From: Teichococcus aestuarii
GTDB taxonomy: Bacteria > Pseudomonadota > Alphaproteobacteria > Acetobacterales > Acetobacteraceae
DNA length: 64,000 nt
Assembly (NCBI RefSeq): GCF_003116135.1
Contig: NZ_PDOA01000011.1
Span: 1-64,000 of the forward strand
Direction: 5' to 3'
Of this stretch, positions 1 through 7,690 are shown one piece after another. A program made the translations under genes and the position numbers. Each line of letters opens with the position of its first letter. Position 1 is the stretch's first letter. Under the pieces are notes generated by a model. The model was not told the DNA's origin and made no database searches. It worked only from the letters and a program-made list of their open reading frames with translations.

Positions 1-1
1 A

Positions 2-29
2 CCCCGCCCCGCCGGCCGGCGGGGCGGGG
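2..29 (-). terminator. 28-bp perfect GC palindrome, likely terminator of the Bug-type gene
   Basis: The sequence CCCCGCCCCGCCGG is followed directly by its exact reverse complement, forming a 14-bp stem with no spare loop bases. It begins 6 bp beyond the stop codon (36-38, minus strand) of the binding-protein gene. There is no U-tract, so termination strength is uncertain. Confidence 0.55.
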
Positions 30-35
30 ACAGGC

Positions 36-1028
36 TCAGCTGTCCGCCTGGATGTTGTTGTCGCGGATCACCTTGCCCCACTTGGCGATCTCGCTCTGAA
101 GGAAACGGGCGCAGGCATCCGGCGTGCTGGCCGTAACATCCGCGCCCTGCTCCTCGATCTTCTGGCGGACCACCGGGTCGGCCAGGGCCTTCGCCAGCGC
201 GTCGTACATCTTGTCCACGATGGGCTGCGGCGTGCCGGCACGGCCGAGCAGCGCCCACCAGGTCGGCGCCTCGAAATCCCCCGCCCCCTGCTGGGCGAAG
301 CTCTTCACCCCTTCCACGTGGCGGCTCTCGCCCCGGGTGGTCACGCCCACCGGCCGCAGCGTCCCGGCGCGGATATGCTGCTTGATCACCACCACATTCG
401 ACATGAACAGCGGCACATGGCCCGCCACCGCGTCCTGCGTGGCGGGGCCACCGCCGCGATAGGGCACATGCACCAGCTTGTAGCCGCCCTGCTGCTGCAG
501 CAGGGTCGTCGCCACATGGGCCAGGCCGCCGACGCCGCTGGTGGCGAAGTTCAGCGTCTCGGGCGCCTTCTTGGCCGCCTCCACGATGTCCTTGTAGCTG
601 CGGTAAGGGGTGGTCTGGTGCGCCACCAGCGCCAGCGGCCCGGTGCCCACCAGGCTGACCGGGGTGAAGGCCTCCATGGTCTTGAAGGGGAGGCGCATCA
701 CGCTCTCATTGGTGGCCTGGGTATCGTACACCAGCACCCAGGTGTAGCCGTCCGGCTCGGCCCGCGCCGCCTCGCCCGCGCCGATCGCCCCCGAGGCGCC
801 GCCGCGGTTCTCGATCACCACCGGCTTGCCCAGGATCTCCTGCAGCTTCGGCTGGAAGATGCGGCCCACCGTGTCGGTGCTGCCACCCGGCGGCCAGGGC
901 ACGATCAGCCGGATCGGCCGGTCAGGCCAGGATGTCTGGGCGCGCGACACGGTGGGGCTGGCCAGCCCTCCGGCGGCCAGGCCACCGGCCGTCGCGGCCA
1001 CCATCAGGCCACGGCGTTGAATCAGCAT
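36..1028 (-). CDS. Tripartite tricarboxylate transporter substrate-binding protein (TctC/Bug family)
   Basis: A 330-residue extracytoplasmic binding protein. The N-terminus has an RR-containing signal (QRRGLM, then an Ala/Gly-rich core) ending near SRAQ, suggesting Tat or Sec export. The mature part opens with the Bug-family pattern WPDRPIRLIVPWPPGGSTD, and a GGASGAIGAGEAARAEPDGYTW-type block follows, both typical of carboxylate-binding Bug proteins. Bug proteins deliver organic acids to a TctAB-type permease, but no tctA or tctB lies beside it, so it is an orphan receptor here and the ligand is unknown. It follows the LysR gene on the same strand after a 169-bp gap and has a strong palindrome at its 3' end. 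Family assignment is firm; ligand is open. Confidence 0.93.
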   Translation of the reverse strand: MLIQRRGLMVAATAGGLAAGGLASPTVSRAQTSWPDRPIRLIVPWPPGGSTDTVGRIFQPKLQEILGKPVVIENRGGASGAIGAGEAARAEPDGYTWVLVYDTQATNESVMRLPFKTMEAFTPVSLVGTGPLALVAHQTTPYRSYKDIVEAAKKAPETLNFATSGVGGLAHVATTLLQQQGGYKLVHVPYRGGGPATQDAVAGHVPLFMSNVVVIKQHIRAGTLRPVGVTTRGESRHVEGVKSFAQQGAGDFEAPTWWALLGRAGTPQPIVDKMYDALAKALADPVVRQKIEEQGADVTASTPDACARFLQSEIAKWGKVIRDNNIQADS

Positions 1029-1197
1029 TGTTGAACGTCCTCTCTCCGCATGGCCTCCCCGCCCACTCTCCCGGGGGCGGTGAAGGCAAGGCCGCGAAAG
1101 GGGCGGGCCTCCGCATCCGGAACATCGCGGTCCCTGGGCGGCGGCGGCCTTCCCCTTCCTTCCTTACGGGGATGAGAGCATTCCGCGGGCCGTTCCA

Positions 1198-2085
1198 TCA
1201 AGCATGGTTTGGTAGCCCCCCGGGTTCGTGCCTGAAGCTGTCGATGATGTGCCGGGCCAGCGCCCGGGTGCCGGGGCTCTCGGAACGCTGGGCCAGGGCG
1301 ATCTCGAACTCGGGCAGCGGCGGCAATCCCTCCTCCGGGCCCAGCACGCGCAGGCCGGGCGGCAACGGCCCGGCCAGCCCCACCGTGATGGCGAGCCCCG
1401 CCAGCACCACCGCATGCGTGCCCATCTGCGCGCTGGAGAGGTAGGTGACGCGCCAGGGCAGCCCGGCTGCGTCCAGCGCCGCCGTGGCCGCCCGGCGCCA
1501 GACGCAGGAGGGCGGGGCCAGCGAGAGCCGCAGCGGCGTCTGCCGGTGCACCGCATGGGCGGCCGAGCCCACCCAGTGCAGCGGCCCGCGCCACAGCGGC
1601 ACCCCGGCCTGGCCGCGCTCATTGCCGGCCGAATAGAGGGTGAGGTCCAGCTCGCCCCGATCCATCCGCTCCAGCAATTCCGTGGAGGGGGCGCAGATCA
1701 CCTCCAGCTCGGCCGCCGGGTGGCTTTCCGCGAATCGGGCCAGGATGTCCGGCAGCCAGAGCAGCACATAATCGTCCGGGGTGCCCAGCCGCACCGCGCC
1801 GGCGATGTCGGTGGCGCGGAAATTGGCCAGCATCTCGTCATGCATGGTCAGCCAGGGGCGCGCGCGCTCCAGCAGCCAGGCGCCGTGCGGCGTCAGCGAG
1901 AAGCCGCGCGGGCCGCGCACCAGCAGGGGCTGGCCCAGCATCTCCTCCAGCCGGCGCATCTGCATCGAGACCGCCGATTGCGTCCGCCCGACGCGCTGGG
2001 CGGCGCGGGTGACGCTGTCCCCCTCAGCGATCAGCACGAAGGAGCGGAGCAGGTCGGGGTCCAGTCCGGGCGGCAGGGCAAGCAT
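1198..2085 (-). CDS. LysR-family transcriptional regulator
   Basis: A 295-residue protein with an N-terminal winged helix-turn-helix at about residues 8-66 (DLLRSFVLIAEGDSVTRAAQ, then SAVSMQMRRLEEMLGQPLLVR) followed by a LysR effector-binding domain. The length is normal for the family. It lies upstream of the Bug-type gene on the same strand, so it could control that receptor, and it is divergent from the DUF1127 gene. A short inverted repeat (2119-2133) in the divergent gap is a candidate binding site. The inducer is not identifiable from sequence. Confidence 0.93.
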   Translation of the reverse strand: MLALPPGLDPDLLRSFVLIAEGDSVTRAAQRVGRTQSAVSMQMRRLEEMLGQPLLVRGPRGFSLTPHGAWLLERARPWLTMHDEMLANFRATDIAGAVRLGTPDDYVLLWLPDILARFAESHPAAELEVICAPSTELLERMDRGELDLTLYSAGNERGQAGVPLWRGPLHWVGSAAHAVHRQTPLRLSLAPPSCVWRRAATAALDAAGLPWRVTYLSSAQMGTHAVVLAGLAITVGLAGPLPPGLRVLGPEEGLPPLPEFEIALAQRSESPGTRALARHIIDSFRHEPGGLPNHA

Positions 2086-2118
2086 GGCGCCATATCAGCG
2101 CCGCTGATGCCTTGCGTC

Positions 2119-2133
2119 AAAACAATTCGTTTT
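2119..2133. promoter_or_regulatory. Inverted repeat in the LysR/DUF1127 divergent gap
   Basis: AAAAC and GTTTT arms flank AATTC, 34 bp upstream of the LysR start and about 70 bp upstream of the DUF1127 start. This AT-rich spot in a GC-rich region is a candidate operator or promoter. No experimental motif is known to me for this regulator. Confidence 0.35.
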
Positions 2134-2201
2134 CCTTATTACGGATGCGCATGCATCGTGCCGGGGTGATGAACCTCTCGGTGCATGAAAGGCCCCGAAC
2201 C

Positions 2202-2439
2202 ATGTCCGCCCAGCTCGGCTCCGGCTTCCATTCTTCCCCGGTCCTGCGTTCCGCGCCGCGCGCCACGCATCCGCGCGGCTGGCTGGAGGCGCTGCGCCTG
2301 ATCCTGCGCGTCATCCGCACCCGGCAGGATCTGGCGGGGATGGAGCCGCGCATGCTGCGCGACATCGGCCTCACTCCCGGCCAGGCCCGGCACGAGGCGC
2401 AGCGCGCCCCCCTGGGACATCGGCCCGCACCGGGGCTGA
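2202..2439 (+). CDS. DUF1127 (YjiS-like) small protein with an apparent one-base frameshift
   Basis: The ATG at 2202 starts a protein whose core reads TRQDLAGMEPRMLRDIGLTPGQ, the DUF1127 signature. DUF1127 proteins normally end in a short E-x-x-R-P/A-W-D tail. In this sequence the frame instead runs on after QRAPLGH to a stop at 2874-2876, across the opposite-strand gene at 2493-2822. Removing one C from the C6 run at 2407-2412 restores the expected ending QRAPWDIGPHRG and a stop at 2437-2439. I therefore annotate the repaired end. Family members are small, Arg-rich, often stress-related proteins, some linked to small RNAs and phosphate or carbon metabolism in alphaproteobacteria. The frameshift may be a sequencing error or a real mutation. 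Confidence 0.75.
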
Positions 2440-2492
2440 AGGCGGCACGGCGGGAGAGGACCCGGGGAACGGCGCCCCCGCCCTCCCCTGCC

Positions 2493-2822
2493 TCAGGCGG
2501 CGCGGCGCAGCTCCGGCTCGGCGCGCAGCAGGGCGGCCGCCCAGCGCGATCCCTCGGCCAGCAGCGCGTCGATCTGGCGCGGCGTCAGCGTCTCGACATG
2601 CTCGCGCGCGGTGGTGGCGGCAGGGTCCCAGCCCTGCATGACGGGCGGCAGCGCCATCACCCGGCCGGTCATGTCCACGGCGCGGCGGGCGGTGCGCAGC
2701 ACGCGCGCGGCGGCGTCCAGCCGCATGCGCTCGGCCAGGCCGCCCTCGGCCAGTTCCGCCAGCGCGTCCATCGTGGCGCGGCGGCGCACGGCCAGCGGCA
2801 TTTCCATCGTCTCAACAGCCAT
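2493..2822 (-). CDS. Hypothetical protein, 109 residues
   Basis: I do not recognise this family. It is a helical, Ala/Arg/Leu-rich cytosolic protein with no signal peptide or membrane segment. The start at 2822 is supported by GGAGATTCCCACC just upstream, with a GGAG ribosome-binding site at good spacing. The segment ARVLRTARRAVDMTGRVM and the end PRQIDALLAEG look like real amphipathic helices. It is convergent with the DUF1127 gene and divergent from serA. The plus-strand frame across it is best explained as read-through of the frameshifted DUF1127 gene. Confidence 0.65.
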   Translation of the reverse strand: MAVETMEMPLAVRRRATMDALAELAEGGLAERMRLDAAARVLRTARRAVDMTGRVMALPPVMQGWDPAATTAREHVETLTPRQIDALLAEGSRWAAALLRAEPELRRAA

Positions 2823-2905
2823 GGTGGGAATCTCCGGATGCTAGTCCCCGCTTCTTCTGGAAAGGGCGAGGCATGAGCCCGCGGAGATGGTCCTGGCGGC
2901 CTTCC

Positions 2906-2934
2906 GGGGCAAGAAAAAACAAAGGCTTTGCCCC
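2906..2934. other. Stem-loop with A-rich loop in the serA upstream region
   Basis: GGGGCAA (2906-2912) pairs with TTGCCCC (2928-2934) around an A-rich loop containing AAAAAAC and AAAGG. It lies in the 267-bp divergent gap between the 109-residue gene and serA. It could be a 5'-UTR element or a remnant terminator; nothing in it matches a known riboswitch. Confidence 0.35.
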
Positions 2935-3089
2935 TCGCTCGCCGCATGGGGCCATGCATGGGGCGCGGCCATGCCCAGGCTCGCGGCAGCGTGTGCCGAC
3001 TTCGCAGGCAGCGGCCTCGTGCGGAACGCGTGACACGCCTGCCGGTTTCGCACTTCACGAACGGAAGCCGCGCAGGCATTGAGCCTGCC

Positions 3090-4337
3090 ATGCCGAACCA
3101 ACGCATCTCCCTCCCCAAGGACCGAATCCGCATCCTGCTGCTGGAAGGCGTGGCGGACAGCGCCATCGCGCTGCTCGGGGCCGCCGGCTACACCAACATC
3201 CAGCGCGAGTCGAAGGCGCTGGAGGGGGAGGCGCTGAAGGCGGCGCTGCAGGGGGTGCACCTGCTGGGCATCCGCTCCCGCACCCAGCTCACCGCCGAGG
3301 TGCTGGAGGCGGCGGATCGGCTGATCGCGGTGGGATGCTTCTGCATCGGCACCAACCAGGTGGACCTGGCCACCGCCAAGCGCCTCGGCATCCCGGTGTT
3401 CAACGCGCCCTTCAGCAACACCCGCTCGGTGGCCGAGCTGGTGATGGGCGAGATCGTCATGCTGCTGCGCCGCATCCCGGACCGCTCCCGCTCGGCGCAT
3501 GACGGCGGCTGGGACAAGTCCGCCACCCATTCGCGCGAGGTGCGCGGCAAGACGCTCGGCATCGTCGGCTACGGCAACATCGGCAGCCAGCTCTCGGTGC
3601 TGGCCGAGGCCTTCGGCATGCGCGTCATCTACTACGACACCGTCCCGAAGCTGGGCCACGGCAACGTGGTGGCCGCCGCCAGCCTGCGCGACCTGCTGGC
3701 CGCCGCCGACGTGGTCAGCCTGCACGTGCCCGAGACCGCGGAGACCACCGGGCTGATCGGCGCGGCGGAGCTGGCGGCGATGCGGCCGGGCGCCATCCTC
3801 ATCAACAACGCCCGCGGCCGCGTGGTGGATCTCGACGCCGTGGCCGTGGCGCTGCGCGAGGGCCACCTGCTCGGCGCCGCCGCCGACGTCTTCCCCGAGG
3901 AGCCGAAGCGCAATGGCGAGCGCTTCGTCTCGCCGCTCCAGGGCCTGCCGAACGTCATCCTCACCCCGCATATCGGTGGCAGCACGGAGGAGGCGCAGGA
4001 GCGCATCGGCGAGGAGACGGCGCGCAAGCTGTCCGACTACTCCGACTCGGGCGCGACGCTCGGCGCGGTGAACTTCCCCGAGGTGACGCTGCCCGCCCGC
4101 CCGAGCGGCACCCGCTACATGCATGTGCACCGCAACGTGCCCGGCATGCTGGCGGCGCTGAACGAGGTGTTCAGCCGCTTCAGCCTGAACATCAGCGCCC
4201 AGTACCTGCAGACCGACCCCGAGATCGGCTACGTGGTGGTGGACGCCGACCAGGTGGCCGACCCTGAGGGCGTGCTGGCCGCGCTGCGGCAGATCCCCGG
4301 CACGCTGCGCGCCCGCCTGCTCTACGAGCGGAGCTGA
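3090..4337 (+). CDS. serA: D-3-phosphoglycerate dehydrogenase, ACT-domain type
   Basis: SerA oxidises 3-phosphoglycerate to 3-phosphohydroxypyruvate, the first step of serine synthesis. The 415-residue protein matches the short E. coli-like class. Visible features are the NAD-binding GYGNIG (after GKTLGIVG), the catalytic-region NNARGRVVD, the P-E-E-P-K-R loop, and the HIGGSTEEAQ motif carrying the catalytic His. The last about 75 residues (from RYMHVHRNVPGML) are an ACT domain expected to bind serine for feedback inhibition. I chose ATG 3090 because the upstream frame back to 2928 has no family similarity. A GGGCGGG/CCCGCCC hairpin follows the stop. Confidence 0.96.
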   Translation: MPNQRISLPKDRIRILLLEGVADSAIALLGAAGYTNIQRESKALEGEALKAALQGVHLLGIRSRTQLTAEVLEAADRLIAVGCFCIGTNQVDLATAKRLGIPVFNAPFSNTRSVAELVMGEIVMLLRRIPDRSRSAHDGGWDKSATHSREVRGKTLGIVGYGNIGSQLSVLAEAFGMRVIYYDTVPKLGHGNVVAAASLRDLLAAADVVSLHVPETAETTGLIGAAELAAMRPGAILINNARGRVVDLDAVAVALREGHLLGAAADVFPEEPKRNGERFVSPLQGLPNVILTPHIGGSTEEAQERIGEETARKLSDYSDSGATLGAVNFPEVTLPARPSGTRYMHVHRNVPGMLAALNEVFSRFSLNISAQYLQTDPEIGYVVVDADQVADPEGVLAALRQIPGTLRARLLYERS

Positions 4338-4340
4338 AGC

Positions 4341-4359
4341 GGGCGGGAGGGGCCCGCCC
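4341..4359 (+). terminator. Hairpin after serA
   Basis: GGGCGGG (4341-4347) and CCCGCCC (4353-4359) form a 7-bp stem with an AGGGG loop, 3 bp past the serA stop. No U-tract follows. The rest of the gap to 4592 holds no gene I can support; it presumably carries the csbD promoter. Confidence 0.5.
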
Positions 4360-4592
4360 CCTCCCCCTTCATCCCTGGCGCCCGCCTCCGCTCACCCTTT
4401 TCTTCGCCTGTTTCCTTCTTTCCCGGCTGCCTGCCGCCGGGCCTGCCCCGCTCTCCGCATTGCTGCCCCGCTCCGGCCTGCGGCAGCCCCACGCAACCCA
4501 ATGCTGGGCTGGGCCGTTCTTCCCGTGAGCCGTCACACACACGGCCGGAAGCGCCATCTGGCCCTTCCGAAGAGAAGAAAGGCAGGAAAGCC

Positions 4593-4775
4593 ATGGACAA
4601 GAACCGCATCGAAGGCGCCGCCAAGCAGGCCAAGGGCGCCGTGAAGGACGCTGTCGGCAAGGTCACTGGCGACCACTCGACCCAGGCCGAGGGCAAGGCC
4701 GACAAGACCGAGGGCAAGGCGCAGGGCGCCGTCGGCAACGCCAAGGACGCCGTGCGGGACACCTTCCGCTCGTAA
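4593..4775 (+). CDS. CsbD family stress protein (60 residues)
   Basis: A short Lys/Ala/Gly-rich protein opening MDKNRIEGAAKQAKG, with the repeated pattern GKVTGD...AEGKADKTEGKAQ that defines CsbD. CsbD proteins are general-stress proteins (sigma-B regulated in Bacillus); their molecular role is unknown. AGAAAGGCAGGAAAG lies just upstream as a ribosome-binding region. It heads a cluster with a membrane protein and a second CsbD-like protein. A GGCCCGC/GCGGGCC hairpin immediately follows, so it may also be transcribed alone. Confidence 0.93.
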   Translation: MDKNRIEGAAKQAKGAVKDAVGKVTGDHSTQAEGKADKTEGKAQGAVGNAKDAVRDTFRS

Positions 4776-4794
4776 GGCCCGCTTGTGGCGGGCC
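4776..4794 (+). terminator. Hairpin after csbD-like gene
   Basis: GGCCCGC (4776-4782) pairs with GCGGGCC (4788-4794) around TTGTG, starting at the base after the stop codon. There is no U-run, so it may attenuate rather than stop transcription into the next gene. Confidence 0.5.
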
Positions 4795-4953
4795 GCTCCC
4801 GACGAGGGGCCCGCGACAGGCTGCGAACAACAGGCTGACCGGACGCTGCAGGCCGCGGCATCCGGTTTCCGTCTGCGCCGGATCCCGCTGGAGCCCTGAG
4901 GGCCGGCGGCCGGCGTGATGGCGGGGCGGCACCGGCCATGGACACCCACGATC

Positions 4954-5895
4954 ATGAATACCAGAACCGCTGCCGGCGCCTATGCCGGCCCTGATGCGAC
5001 CGCGGCCGTGCAGGGCTCGCCGCGTCTGCCCACCCGCATCTCCTGGGGTGCCGTGCTGGCTGGCGCGGTGATCGCGCTGGCAGTGGGCGCCATGCTGAAC
5101 ATCCTCGGCGCCGCCATCGGCGCCAATCTCGTCGACGCGGCGGAACGCGCGACGCCGGACGCCTCGACGCTCGGCATCGGCGGCGGCATCTGGCTGCTGG
5201 TCTCGCACCTGATCGGCCTGGGGCTCGGCGCCTACGCGGCCGCGCGGCTTTCCGGCACGGCCGACGGCACCGATGGCAGCCTGCACGGCCTGGCCATGTG
5301 GGCCACCAGCACGCTGGTCTCCGCCTTCCTGCTGGGCAGCGTCGTCAGCGGCGCGGTGAGCACCGCCACCACCGGCCTCTCCAGCATGCTGGGCGGCCTG
5401 GCGCAGGGTGCCGGCAACGTCACCGCCATGGTGGGCAACGAGGCCGCCGACCGCACGGATACCGGCACCATCCAGTCCGTCACGCAGTCGGCGATCGAGC
5501 GCGCGCAGAACGCCCTCACCGCCAGCAATGCCGACCCTGCCGCGATGAACAGCGACCAGCGCAAGGCCGAGATCGGCCGCCTGGTGGGCCGCCGCGTCAC
5601 CGACGGCCAGCTCGCGCAGCCCGAGCAGGATCGCCTGGCCGCCCTGGTGGCCGCCGAGGCCGGCATCAGCCAGGACGAGGCCCGCACGCGCATCCAGCAG
5701 ACCGAGCAGGAAGCGCAGCAGGCCCTGCAGCGCACCGAGGAGCAGGCCCGCCAGGCCGCCGACACCGCCGCCACCGCGGCTGCCACCGCGGCGTACTGGG
5801 CCTTCGCCGCGCTGCTGCTGGGTGCCATTGTCTCGCTGCTGGGTGCCCGCGCCGGCACCCGCGCCGTGGTGGCCCGCGCGGCTTCCTTTCGCTGA
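4954..5895 (+). CDS. Integral membrane protein of the CsbD cluster
   Basis: About 313 residues. A hydrophobic helix follows RISWGAVLAGAVIALAV, a second follows GGGIWLLVSHLIGLGLGAY, a third lies around LVSAFLLGSVVSGAV, and a last one is near the C-terminus (YWAFAALLLGAIVSLLGAR). Between the third and fourth lies a long polar, Gln/Ala-rich helix (about residues 210-280, with QQTEQEAQQALQ-type heptads) that looks like coiled coil. The function is unknown to me; similar proteins in related genomes are often labelled PhnA-like or hypothetical. The start is uncertain: ATG 4954 gives MNTRTAAG, while ATG 4915 is possible, and neither has a clear Shine-Dalgarno. Flanking CsbD genes suggest a stress role. 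Confidence 0.75.
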   Translation: MNTRTAAGAYAGPDATAAVQGSPRLPTRISWGAVLAGAVIALAVGAMLNILGAAIGANLVDAAERATPDASTLGIGGGIWLLVSHLIGLGLGAYAAARLSGTADGTDGSLHGLAMWATSTLVSAFLLGSVVSGAVSTATTGLSSMLGGLAQGAGNVTAMVGNEAADRTDTGTIQSVTQSAIERAQNALTASNADPAAMNSDQRKAEIGRLVGRRVTDGQLAQPEQDRLAALVAAEAGISQDEARTRIQQTEQEAQQALQRTEEQARQAADTAATAAATAAYWAFAALLLGAIVSLLGARAGTRAVVARAASFR

Positions 5896-5924
5896 ACCCA
5901 CCCCTGAGAAGGAGAACAAGCACG

Positions 5925-6197
5925 ATGAACACCGATCGCCTTGAGGGCAGCGCCCAGAACCTGGCCGGCAAGGCGCAGGAAGGCTTCGGCAACCTGACCG
6001 GCGATGAGGGCCACCAGGCCGAGGGCATGAGCCGCCAGGCCGCCGGCCGCGTGCAGGAGGTCTATGGCGAGGCCCGCGACTACGCCCAGCATGCCGGCGA
6101 GCGCGTGGTGCGCCAGGTGGAGCAGCAGCCGGTGACGGCGCTGCTGGTGGCCGGCGCCATCGGCTTCGTGCTGGGGCTGATGACGGCGCGCCGCTGA
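5925..6197 (+). CDS. CsbD-like protein with C-terminal DUF883-type membrane anchor
   Basis: A 90-residue protein. The first 45 residues (MNTDRLEGSAQNLAGKAQE, NLTGDEGHQAEG) are CsbD-like. The C-terminus (VEQQPVTALLVAGAIGFVLGLM plus ARR) is the single membrane helix and basic tail found in ElaB/YqjD/DUF883 proteins, which anchor to the inner membrane and can bind ribosomes. The fusion suggests a membrane-tethered stress protein. GAAGGAG upstream supports ATG 5925. It sits 29 bp after the membrane-protein gene and is followed by two terminator hairpins. Confidence 0.85.
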   Translation: MNTDRLEGSAQNLAGKAQEGFGNLTGDEGHQAEGMSRQAAGRVQEVYGEARDYAQHAGERVVRQVEQQPVTALLVAGAIGFVLGLMTARR

Positions 6198-6205
6198 AGC
6201 CGCCT

Positions 6206-6239
6206 GGAAGGCGCGGGGAAGCAGTTCCCCGCGCCTTCC
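6206..6239. terminator. 15-bp perfect stem between convergent genes
   Basis: GGAAGGCGCGGGGAA (6206-6220) pairs exactly with 6225-6239 around GCAG. It lies 8 bp past the stop of the CsbD-like gene and is followed by TTCCTTT. It has a GGGGAA-N4-TTCCCC core. Confidence 0.75.
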
Positions 6240-6254
6240 TTCCTTTGCCGGTTT

Positions 6255-6287
6255 GCGGGCGCGCCTCTGGCGACGCCCGCTTTTTTT
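6255..6287 (+). terminator. Rho-independent terminator of the CsbD cluster
   Basis: GCGGGCG (6255-6261) and CGCCCGC (6274-6280) form a stem followed directly by seven T residues (6281-6287), the classic intrinsic terminator form on the plus strand. The T-run abuts the stop codon of the convergent ppk2 gene. Confidence 0.85.
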
Positions 6288-7177
6288 CAGTCCGCCTCGT
6301 TCCGCAGCGCGGTGCGGGCGGCGTGCAGGCGGGCCAGCCCCTCAGCGTCGAGCCGGGGATAGTGCGGGTCGATCGCCTCCAGCGCCTCCACCACGGCCTC
6401 CACCACCAGCAGGCGGGTCAGCCACTTCCGGTCGGCCGGCACCACGTACCAGGGGGCGTGCGGCGCGGCGGTGGCGCGGATGGCGGCTTCGTAGGCCTGC
6501 TGGTAGGCATCCCAGTGACGCCGCTCGGCGACGTCGCTCGCATCCAGCTTCCAGTTCTTCTCCGGCCGGTCGATGCGCGAGAGGAAGCGCTCGCGCTGCT
6601 CCTCCCGGCTGAGATGCAGGAAGAACTTCAGCACGACGACGCCCTGGCGCGCCAGGTAGCGCTCGAAGGCGGCGATGTCCTCCAGCCGCTCATCCCAGAT
6701 GCGCGGCGTCACCACCTCCTCGGGCAGGCCCTGCCGGGCCAGCACCGCGGGATGGACGCGGGCGATCAGCACCTCCTCGTACCAGGAGCGGTTGTGGATG
6801 CCGATCTGCCCCCGCGCCGGCAGCCGCGCCACGTGGCGGCGCAGGAAATCCTGCGACAGCTCCTCCGGCCCCGGCGCCTTGAAGGAGTGCACCGTGCAGC
6901 CCTGCGGGTTCACGCCGGAGAAGACGTGCTTGATGGCACCGTCCTTCCCCGCCGCGTCCATCGCCTGGAAGATGACGAACAGCGCGTGCCGGTCCTGCGC
7001 CGCCAGCCGGTCCTGCAGCTCGGCGAGGCGCTTGGTGCCCTCGCGCAGCAGCCTCTCGGCGGCCTCGCGCGGCAGGTCCTCCACCGCGCCGCGGGTGGAG
7101 AAATCGGCCAGGCGGAAGCCCTTCCCCGTCTCCACACGGCACGCCGCCGCCTGGGCACGGGCGATCTCGCGGGGCAT
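6287..7177 (-). CDS. Polyphosphate kinase 2 family protein (PPK2)
   Basis: PPK2 enzymes use inorganic polyphosphate to phosphorylate nucleotides (AMP, ADP, GDP and others). This 296-residue single-domain protein has the Walker A-like DAAGKDG at residues 74-80, followed by AIKHV, and the lid/Walker region NRSWYEEVL at 129-137, with DRPEKNWK further on. The size and GKDGAIKHV pattern fit the single-domain PPK2 classes, but the substrate class cannot be fixed from sequence by eye. It is the last gene of a minus-strand group (JmjC-like, OmpA-like, PPK2) after a 66-bp gap carrying a 13-bp tandem repeat. Confidence 0.93.
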   Translation of the reverse strand: MPREIARAQAAACRVETGKGFRLADFSTRGAVEDLPREAAERLLREGTKRLAELQDRLAAQDRHALFVIFQAMDAAGKDGAIKHVFSGVNPQGCTVHSFKAPGPEELSQDFLRRHVARLPARGQIGIHNRSWYEEVLIARVHPAVLARQGLPEEVVTPRIWDERLEDIAAFERYLARQGVVVLKFFLHLSREEQRERFLSRIDRPEKNWKLDASDVAERRHWDAYQQAYEAAIRATAAPHAPWYVVPADRKWLTRLLVVEAVVEALEAIDPHYPRLDAEGLARLHAARTALRNEAD

Positions 7178-7198
7178 GGCATCGTTCTCCTGGATGAC

Positions 7199-7235
7199 GG
7201 CGGGTCTGGCGGGCGGGTCTGGTGGGCGGGTCTGG
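7199..7235. repeat. Three tandem copies of GGCGGGTCTGG at 13-bp spacing
   Basis: GGCGGGTCTGG occurs at 7199-7209, 7212-7222 and 7225-7235, separated by CG or TG. The array fills the gap between the OmpA-like gene and ppk2. The 13-bp period is compatible with replication slippage; copy number may vary between strains. Confidence 0.8.
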
Positions 7236-7243
7236 GGAAAGCC

Positions 7244-7690
7244 TCAGGGCCGGGCGGGCAGCACCACGATGGTCACGCTGCGCGCCTCGCGGTTGGCGGT
7301 GCGCTGGCTGAAGCCGGGGTTGCGCGCCTCGGCGCGGATGCGGTCCCGCTCGACGCCGTGGCCGACCGAGAGCATCTCCGCCACCTCCCGGGCCCGGCGG
7401 GCGGCGAGCTGGGTGCTGGTGGCCTGGCCGCCCTCGCGGATGGCATGGCCCAGCACGCAGATGTTGCGCTCCGGCGCCGCCTTGGCCAGGGCGGCGGCGG
7501 CGGCCACGGGGGTGCGCGCCGCCTCCGGCGGGCGGGCGCTGCGCGCGGTGAAGGGCACCTCGAAGACGTCGTCCTCCAGCTTCTCGGCGCCGACGCAGTT
7601 GAAGGCGGCGCGGGGCTGCGCCAGGGCGGAGCCCGCCAGCAGGGGCGCGAGCGCCAGGGCCAGCAGGGCGGCGGGCAGGAGCAGGGTCAT
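7244..7690 (-). CDS. OmpA-like C-terminal domain protein, exported
   Basis: A 148-residue protein with a Sec-type signal peptide (MTLLLPAALLALALAPLLAGSALAQ, cut after ALA or AQ). The mature part resembles the OmpA peptidoglycan-binding fold: CVLGHAIREGGQ corresponds to the usual GHTD segment, LAARRAREVAEMLSVGHGV to the LSxxRAxxV helix, and the end NREARSVTIVV to NRRVEI. The normally conserved Asp of GHTD is Ile here, so peptidoglycan binding is uncertain. It overlaps the upstream JmjC-like gene by 4 bp (ATGA), so the two are translationally coupled. Confidence 0.7.
   Translation of the reverse strand: MTLLLPAALLALALAPLLAGSALAQPRAAFNCVGAEKLEDDVFEVPFTARSARPPEAARTPVAAAAALAKAAPERNICVLGHAIREGGQATSTQLAARRAREVAEMLSVGHGVERDRIRAEARNPGFSQRTANREARSVTIVVLPARP

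Noticed and set aside
2112-2876. 254-codon frame as one long DUF1127 fusion protein
   Set aside because: The part after about 2412 has no similarity to anything, lies over a better-supported opposite gene, and is explained by a single-base frameshift.
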